A stretch of DNA of 5,424 nt, from the NCBI GenBank assembly GCA_900763035.1, contig CAAFIS010000145.1:1-5424 (forward strand), written 5' to 3'. The position numbers and the translations under genes were made by a program. Below are positions 1 to 3,042 of the stretch, in pieces. The notes under the pieces are model-generated. The model saw only the letters and a list, made by a program, of their open reading frames with translations. It ran no database searches and was not told the DNA's origin. Numbering within the stretch: the stretch's first letter is position 1; the number at the start of each line of letters is the position of its first letter. Source of the stretch: Clostridia bacterium (GTDB lineage Bacteria > Bacillota > Clostridia > Oscillospirales > Acutalibacteraceae).

Positions 1-13
1 TTGCATTAGATAA

Positions 14-22
14 TGCTATAAT
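14..22 (+). promoter_or_regulatory. Extended -10 promoter at the left edge
   Basis: TGC followed by TATAAT (positions 17-22) is a perfect extended -10 element. The -35 box would fall just outside the window. Transcription should start near 28-30. This makes the ATG at 29 an unlikely translation start and favours the ATG at 56, which has its own ribosome binding site, as the start of the first gene. Confidence 0.65.
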
Positions 23-40
23 CAGATAATGAACATGGAA

Positions 41-46
41 AAGGAG
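41..46 (+). promoter_or_regulatory. Ribosome binding site deciding the first gene's start
   Basis: AAGGAG lies 9 nt before the ATG at 56 and only 3 nt before the ATG at 50. The 56 start has the better spacing. Confidence 0.7.
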
Positions 47-55
47 CGGATGATC

Positions 56-298
56 ATGCGCGTCAAGATCTCCCCGTCCGCCCGCCACCGGCGCTCCCGC
101 CTGATCGACATCACGGGTCTGGCGCTGCTGCCGGGGCGCGGCGGGCGCTTTTGCCCCGGCAACGGCCGCCATGCGGCGGCGGACGGCACACCGCTGCCCT
201 GCTGCTGCGACGAGTGCGACTATGCCCGCTGCTGCTTTGAAGAAGCACCGGACTGCGTACACTGCCGCGATCCGTACTGCCCCCGTGCCCCGCGATAG
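56..298 (+). CDS. Small cysteine-rich protein, unknown function
   Basis: This is an 80-residue protein with ten cysteines (residues 33, 49, 50, 51, 54, 59, 60, 67, 70 and 75), nine of them in the last 32 residues. The arrangement is CCC-x2-C-x4-CC-x6-C-x2-C-x4-C. It has a basic N-terminus, then a glycine-rich stretch ending in FCPGNG (residues 32-37). No signal peptide or membrane segment is visible. The cysteine density suggests metal (zinc or iron-sulfur) binding, but that is inference. The start at 56 is chosen because AAGGAG at 41-46 sits 9 nt upstream; the in-frame ATGs at 29, 35 and 50 are too close to the transcription start or to that ribosome binding site. The LIDITGLALLPGRGG-like core followed by a C-terminal cysteine cluster resembles small uncharacterised proteins I associate with Clostridia, but I cannot name a family. 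The phosphodiesterase gene follows after 62 nt and has its own promoter. Confidence 0.75.
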   Translation: MRVKISPSARHRRSRLIDITGLALLPGRGGRFCPGNGRHAAADGTPLPCCCDECDYARCCFEEAPDCVHCRDPYCPRAPR

Positions 299-310
299 AC
301 CGATCGGTCT
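297..310. promoter_or_regulatory. Perfect 14-bp palindrome, possible operator
   Basis: AGACCGATCGGTCT reads identically on both strands. It overlaps the stop codon of the cysteine-rich gene by two bases and ends on the first base of the -35 box of the following promoter. That position fits a dimeric regulator's binding site. There is no U-tract behind it and no loop, so it is not a typical terminator. The operator role is inferred from position and symmetry only. Confidence 0.4.
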
Positions 311-338
311 TGCATTCCGGCCAAGATCCTGCTATGAT
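310..338 (+). promoter_or_regulatory. Promoter for the yfcE-like gene
   Basis: TTGCAT at 310-315 and TATGAT at 333-338 are separated by exactly 17 nt, and TGC at 330-332 adds an extended -10. Transcription would start near 345, giving a very short leader that still includes the AAGGAGG at 347-353. The gene can therefore be transcribed independently of the cysteine-rich gene upstream. Confidence 0.6.
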
Positions 339-360
339 AAGAAAAAAAGGAGGCATCGGG

Positions 361-957
361 ATGAGAGCACCGCGGTTCATGATCGCATCGGATCTGCACG
401 GCGCAGCCGGATACACCCGACGATTGATCGAGGCATGGGAACGGGAGCGCTCCGATATGCTGATCCTGCTGGGGGATCTGCTGTACCACGGCCCGCGCAA
501 TGACCTGCCGGACGAGTACGACCCCAAGGCGGTGATCCGCCTGCTGTCGCCGCTGGCCCCCAAGATCCTGGCCGTGCGCGGCAATTGCGACACCGAGGTC
601 GACCAAATGGTGCTGCCCTTCCCGCTGATGGCGGACTATTCCGTGCTGCCGGTGGCGGCGGACGGCGTGTACCGCCGCCTTTTTCTCACGCACGGGCATC
701 ATTACAACATCCAAACGCCGCCCCCGCTCTCCCCCGGCGATATCCTGCTGCACGGGCACACGCACGTCCCCGCCTGTCTGCACCGTCCGGAGGGCTGGTG
801 GTACCTGAACCCCGGCTCGGTATCCATCCCCAAGGAAGGATCGCCGCGCGGATATATGCTGCTCGAGGACGGCGCGTTCATCTGGAAAACGCTGTCCGGC
901 GAGGAATGGCAGCGCACGCCGCTGGGCGCTCCGCCGACGGTGAAACGCGTCTTTTAA
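361..957 (+). CDS. yfcE: YfcE/MJ0936-type metallophosphoesterase
   Basis: This 198-residue calcineurin-like phosphoesterase belongs to the YfcE branch, whose characterised members are metal-dependent (typically Mn2+) phosphodiesterases active on artificial substrates; the physiological substrate is unclear. All two-metal-site motifs are present in order: DLH (D11, H13), GDLLYHGPRN (D39), GNCD (N75), THGHH (H111) and GHTHVP (H133, H135), then LNPGSVSIPK. The GPRN, VRGNCDTEVDQM and NPGSVSIPK blocks closely match what I recall of E. coli YfcE, which is about 184 residues. There is no signal peptide, so it is cytosolic. The start at 361 follows AAGGAGG (347-353) with 7-nt spacing; the in-frame ATGs at 310 and 334 lack a ribosome binding site and the first precedes the predicted transcript start. 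It is followed by the thiT promoter, with only a weak AT-rich hairpin after the stop. Confidence 0.92.
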   Translation: MRAPRFMIASDLHGAAGYTRRLIEAWERERSDMLILLGDLLYHGPRNDLPDEYDPKAVIRLLSPLAPKILAVRGNCDTEVDQMVLPFPLMADYSVLPVAADGVYRRLFLTHGHHYNIQTPPPLSPGDILLHGHTHVPACLHRPEGWWYLNPGSVSIPKEGSPRGYMLLEDGAFIWKTLSGEEWQRTPLGAPPTVKRVF

Positions 958-972
958 CGAAAAAAAGCGTTT
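943..972 (+). terminator. Weak possible terminator after yfcE
   Basis: AAACGC (943-948) can pair with GCGTTT (967-972) across an 18-nt loop that includes the stop codon and an A-run. The stem is short and the following U-tract poor, so termination here would be inefficient. Some readthrough into the thiT leader is plausible. Confidence 0.2.
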
Positions 973-998
973 TATGCCAAAGCTCCCCGATTTTCCTC

Positions 999-1027
999 TT
1001 GACAAATCGAAAAAAAGGGCGTATGCT
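999..1027 (+). promoter_or_regulatory. Promoter of the thiT riboswitch transcript
   Basis: A perfect -35 TTGACA (999-1004) and -10 TATGCT (1022-1027) are 17 nt apart. Transcription would start near 1034, just before the first paired bases of the TPP aptamer. The leader to the thiT start codon would be about 205 nt. Confidence 0.85.
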
Positions 1028-1036
1028 CTGTTTGTG

Positions 1037-1122
1037 AACAAGGGGTGCTGCGCCGGACGCGGCTGAGAGGGCGAATGCCCGACCCTTCGACCTGATCCGG
1101 GTAATGCCGGCGGAGGGATGTT
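1037..1122 (+). ncRNA. TPP riboswitch (thi box) aptamer
   Basis: The conserved thi-box elements are present in order: GGGGTGC (1042-1048), GGCTGAGA (1061-1068), ACCCTT (1082-1087), ACCTGATCCGGGTAATGCC (1090-1108) and GCGGAGGGA (1110-1118). P1 can form between AACA (1037-1040) and TGTT (1119-1122). P2 forms between GCTGCG (1047-1052) and CGCGGC (1058-1063). A short P3 hairpin is GGGC/GCCC (1069-1080). The CCGG/CCGG pairing (1097-1100 with 1107-1110) closes the loop carrying GTAATG. The element binds thiamine pyrophosphate and here precedes a thiamine transporter gene, which fits. Confidence 0.96.
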
Positions 1123-1174
1123 TCGCAGCAGCCGGCGCACAGCGCCGTCCGACGTGCGTTCCCGGCTCTCCGCC
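1109..1174 (+). promoter_or_regulatory. Candidate antiterminator helix
   Basis: GGCGGAGGG (1109-1117), the conserved 3' part of the aptamer, can pair over 9 consecutive bases (one G-U) with CTCTCCGCC (1166-1174), the 5' arm and loop start of the leader terminator. A 6-bp hairpin with a 3-nt loop (CGGCGC 1133-1138, GCGCCG 1142-1147) lies between and would bring the arms together. TPP binding would hold 1109-1117 in the aptamer and free the terminator arm. The pairing is read directly from the sequence; the switching role is inferred. Confidence 0.65.
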
Positions 1175-1198
1175 CGACGGAGAGCCGTTTCTCTTTCG
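1164..1198 (+). terminator. Riboswitch-controlled intrinsic terminator
   Basis: GGCTCTCCG (1164-1172) and CGGAGAGCC (1178-1186) form a perfect 9-bp stem with a 5-nt loop, followed by a U-rich run (GTTTCTCTTT, 1187-1196). It lies between the TPP aptamer and thiT and should stop transcription when TPP is abundant. Confidence 0.9.
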
Positions 1199-1238
1199 TC
1201 AGCCATGCCCGCGCAGGCCGGCGAAAGGAGAAACGAAA

Positions 1239-2036
1239 ATGAAAAAAGACCGCATCGTCCGTTTGGTCGAGAGCGCACTGCTGCTTGCCCTCGCCACCGT
1301 CCTCAGCCTGATCAAGCTGCTCGATCTGCCCTACGGCGGCAGTATCACGGCAGCCAGTATGCTGCCGATCATCCTGATCGCCTACCGCCACGGCGTGGGC
1401 TACGGGATGTTCTCCGCGCTGGTCTACAGCCTGATCCAAATGCTGCTGGGGATGAGCAGCTTCTCATACTTCAAAACGCCCGGCGCGGTCATCGTGCTGG
1501 CGCTGTTCGACTATGTGCTCGCCTTCGCGGTGCTGGGGCTGGGCGGCGTGTTCCGCAAGCGTATGCCGCAGCGGCAGGCCCTGGTCTGCGGCACGGTGCT
1601 TGCCTGTGTGCTGCGCTATATCTGCCACGTCATCTCCGGCTGCACGATCTGGGCGGGGCTGAGCATCCCCGACAGTGCCGCGCTGCTGTACTCGCTGGCC
1701 TACAACGCCACCTACATGCTGCCCGAAACGATCGTGACCGCCCTCGCGGCCGGATACATCGGCAGCGTGCTCGATCTGCGCGAAGGGATCCCGACGCCCG
1801 TCAAGGCGGAGGGCCGTGCCCGCTTCGGCGTGCTTTCCGCGATCGGCCAGCTGATCGGCGTAGCCGCGCTGGCGACCGACGTCGTGCTGGTGTTCTCCCA
1901 GCTGCAGGACGGCGAAACGGGCGACTTCATGATCACCGGTCTGTCCTCGGTCAATTGGCTCGCCTTTGCCGCGGTCACGGCGGTCGGCGTGCTGGCTGCC
2001 GTGGTGCTGACGATGATCGACCGCCGCCGCGCCTGA
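1239..2036 (+). CDS. thiT: Thiamine transporter ThiT (ECF S-component) with C-terminal extension
   Basis: This 265-residue membrane protein is the substrate-binding S-component that takes up thiamine together with an energizing ECF module (EcfA, EcfA', EcfT) not encoded here. Family signatures are LPYGGSITAASMLPI (residues 30-44), LFDYVLAF (89-96), RYICHVISG (126-134) and YSLAYNATYMLPE (151-163). H130, W138, Y151 and N156 lie at a constant +5 offset from the thiamine-contacting H125, W133, Y146 and N151 that I recall for Lactococcus lactis ThiT; D91-Y92 appear to replace its E84-Y85 pair. The canonical fold ends near residue 180. About 80 further residues carry two more hydrophobic segments (about 197-220 and 239-260), making it longer than the usual 180-200 residues. 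The start at 1239 follows AAAGGAG (1224-1230) with 8-nt spacing; the frame is open upstream to 1104, but that covers the riboswitch and terminator. Expression is governed by the TPP riboswitch. Confidence 0.93.
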   Translation: MKKDRIVRLVESALLLALATVLSLIKLLDLPYGGSITAASMLPIILIAYRHGVGYGMFSALVYSLIQMLLGMSSFSYFKTPGAVIVLALFDYVLAFAVLGLGGVFRKRMPQRQALVCGTVLACVLRYICHVISGCTIWAGLSIPDSAALLYSLAYNATYMLPETIVTALAAGYIGSVLDLREGIPTPVKAEGRARFGVLSAIGQLIGVAALATDVVLVFSQLQDGETGDFMITGLSSVNWLAFAAVTAVGVLAAVVLTMIDRRRA

Positions 2037-2057
2037 CCTTTTCTTTGCCCTCCCCTC

Positions 2058-2098
2058 AAGCCCCGCGCAGACGCTCCCCTGTCTGCCGCGGGGCTTTT
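2058..2098 (+). terminator. Intrinsic terminator after thiT
   Basis: GCCCCGCG (2060-2067) pairs with CGCGGGGC (2087-2094). The stem continues past a bulged C2086 through CAGAC (2068-2072) with GTCTG (2081-2085) around an 8-nt loop, followed by TTTT (2095-2098). This is a strong rho-independent terminator on the plus strand. Confidence 0.92.
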
Positions 2099-2100
2099 CG

Positions 2101-2147
2101 ATAGCATAAAACGCCGCCGCGCTCTCCGACGAGAGCACGGCGGCGTT
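2101..2147 (-). terminator. Intrinsic terminator after darA
   Basis: AACGCCGCCG (2110-2119) pairs with CGGCGGCGTT (2138-2147). After one C/A mismatch, GCTCTC (2121-2126) pairs with GAGAGC (2131-2136) around a 4-nt loop. Read on the minus strand the hairpin is followed by a T-run (TTTT from 2110 downwards), so it terminates the minus-strand operon just 8 nt past the darA stop. In the plus direction it is followed by a T-rich but interrupted run (2146-2157) and could serve as a backup for thiT. Confidence 0.85.
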
Positions 2148-2155
2148 CGTTCTTC

Positions 2156-2482
2156 TTACAGCTTCTCGAAGCTCTCGACGCCCAGCACGAACACTGTCGC
2201 GCCGGTGACGTTCGTTTCCACCACGGTGTCGCCGGGCGCCAGCCCGCGCCCGAAGGACGCGTTCGTCGGCACGGTCTTTTGCCGCGTGCTGCTGTTGCGG
2301 CGGATGATCTCCTTCACACGCTCGACATCGCCGTCCTCGGCGCCGATCAGCAGCGTCGTATTGCCCACCTGCAAAAAGCCGCCCGTCGTGGACAGCTTGG
2401 TGATCGTGAAGCCCTCGCGCGTCAGCTCCGCGGCCACGATCGCCGAATCGTCGTTGTTGACGATGGCCAAGATCAGTTTCAT
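2156..2482 (-). CDS. darA: Cyclic-di-AMP receptor DarA/PstA (PII-like)
   Basis: This 108-residue protein matches the DarA/PstA family (formerly DUF970; Bacillus DarA is about 109 residues), trimeric PII-like cytosolic proteins that bind c-di-AMP. It opens with MKLILAIVNNDDS and has TKLSTTGGFLQVGNTTLLIG (residues 28-47), where T28, F36, L37, N41 and G47 match nucleotide-contacting positions I recall for Staphylococcus PstA. Position 26, arginine in Bacillus and Staphylococcus homologs, is threonine here. The C-terminal GATVFVLGVESFEKL matches the family's last strand. The start at 2482 is chosen because AGGAGG (2490-2495) precedes it by 7 nt and because it coincides with the family start; an in-frame ATG 16 codons upstream overlaps the promoter. 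In many Bacillota darA lies between tmk and holB; here it stands last in a minus-strand set behind an ABC/DUF1854 pair but with its own promoter. Confidence 0.95.
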   Translation of the reverse strand: MKLILAIVNNDDSAIVAAELTREGFTITKLSTTGGFLQVGNTTLLIGAEDGDVERVKEIIRRNSSTRQKTVPTNASFGRGLAPGDTVVETNVTGATVFVLGVESFEKL

Positions 2483-2518
2483 CCGGTATCCTCCTCTCTG
2501 TTCTCCTGCCTTTTTTAT

Positions 2519-2546
2519 ATCATACCACAAAAACGGAAAATGTCAA
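2519..2546 (-). promoter_or_regulatory. darA promoter overlapping the DUF1854 stop codon
   Basis: On the minus strand TTGACA (2541-2546) and TATGAT (2519-2524) are 16 nt apart, and TGG before the -10 gives an extended element. The stop codon TGA of the upstream gene (2543-2545) lies inside the -35 box. Transcription would start near 2512, leaving a leader of about 30 nt with the AGGAGG site. Confidence 0.75.
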
Positions 2547-3028
2547 AGCAGCAGGATATCGCGGCTCTTTTTGTCCAATAGGCGGATATTCTCCACCTCA
2601 TAGCGGTCGTCGTTGGTGTCGCGCAGCAGAACGCGCCCGTCGAACAGCTGCTTGATGCCCTGCGTGCGGTCGCCGATCTCGAACCGGCAGACGCCGCGGT
2701 CCGTTTCGGCCACGATGCGGATCAGGCCGAATTTTTCTTCGATCTGGCGGATCTTGCGGATATGCGGCACCAGATAGTACTCCTCCAGCGCCGCCGCCAG
2801 CGCGGCGCGGCTGTCCGGCATCAGCCCGGCGGGATCGCGCACGATCGCCCGCTCGTGCCCGTTCCCGTCCACTAAGGAGATATACCGGTCGGCTCCCGTC
2901 ACCGGGAACAGCCGCCGGGCGACCAGCCCCTCCAGCCGTTCGCCGCCGTACAGCTCCACCGTCAGGCGGCGCGCCCGCTCCTCGAACGTGATGCGGGCAT
3001 TATCGTTTTCGATATAAACGCGATGCAT
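2543..3028 (-). CDS. DUF1854 family protein, partner of the ABC exporter
   Basis: This 161-residue soluble protein matches the DUF1854 family as I remember its consensus. It has RRLFPVTGADRYISLVDGNG (residues 38-57), an EEYYLVPHIRKI block (82-93), ETDRGVCRFEI (108-118), GRVLLRDTNDDRYEV (131-145) and the terminal LDKKSRDILL (151-160). No membrane segment, signal peptide or catalytic motif is visible, and the biochemical role of the family is unknown to me. Its start codon lies 12 nt after the ABC stop, and its AAGGAGG site (3036-3042) overlaps that stop, so the two are probably translationally coupled and made in matched amounts. A regulatory or accessory subunit of the exporter is the natural inference. 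DUF1854 genes paired with ABC exporters occur elsewhere, in some proteobacteria near cyanophycin genes as I recall; no such gene is in this window. Confidence 0.9.
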   Translation of the reverse strand: MHRVYIENDNARITFEERARRLTVELYGGERLEGLVARRLFPVTGADRYISLVDGNGHERAIVRDPAGLMPDSRAALAAALEEYYLVPHIRKIRQIEEKFGLIRIVAETDRGVCRFEIGDRTQGIKQLFDGRVLLRDTNDDRYEVENIRLLDKKSRDILLL

Positions 3029-3035
3029 GGCTCTC

Positions 3036-3042
3036 CCTCCTT
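3036..3042 (-). promoter_or_regulatory. Ribosome binding site overlapping the ABC stop codon
   Basis: AAGGAGG on the minus strand sits 7 nt before the DUF1854 start codon. Its first two A bases (3041-3042) are the last two bases of the ABC transporter's TAA stop (3041-3043). Ribosomes finishing the ABC gene would therefore be placed at the next start, favouring translational coupling. Confidence 0.8.

Noticed and set aside
1..6. TTGCAT as a -35 box for the left-edge promoter
   Set aside because: It is only 10 nt from the TATAAT, too short for sigma-A spacing. The true -35 position is outside the window.
1104..1238. A 45-codon N-terminal extension of thiT
   Set aside because: The frame is open, but it would be translated from the aptamer and the terminator stem; ThiT homologs begin near the ATG at 1239, which has AAAGGAG 8 nt upstream.
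220..1278. A 352-codon open frame on the minus strand across yfcE and the riboswitch
   Set aside because: It runs antisense to yfcE, the thiT promoter, the TPP riboswitch and the terminator, all strongly supported on the plus strand. Its product resembles no family.
1118..2104. A 328-codon open frame overlapping thiT in another frame
   Set aside because: It begins inside the riboswitch and its translation is arginine-rich out-of-frame sequence, whereas the thiT frame has clear family motifs.
1164..2136. Shared GCTCTCCG stretch in the thiT leader terminator and the darA terminator, as a dispersed repeat
   Set aside because: Only eight bases are shared and the flanks differ. Both are GC-rich terminator stems, so coincidence is the simpler explanation.
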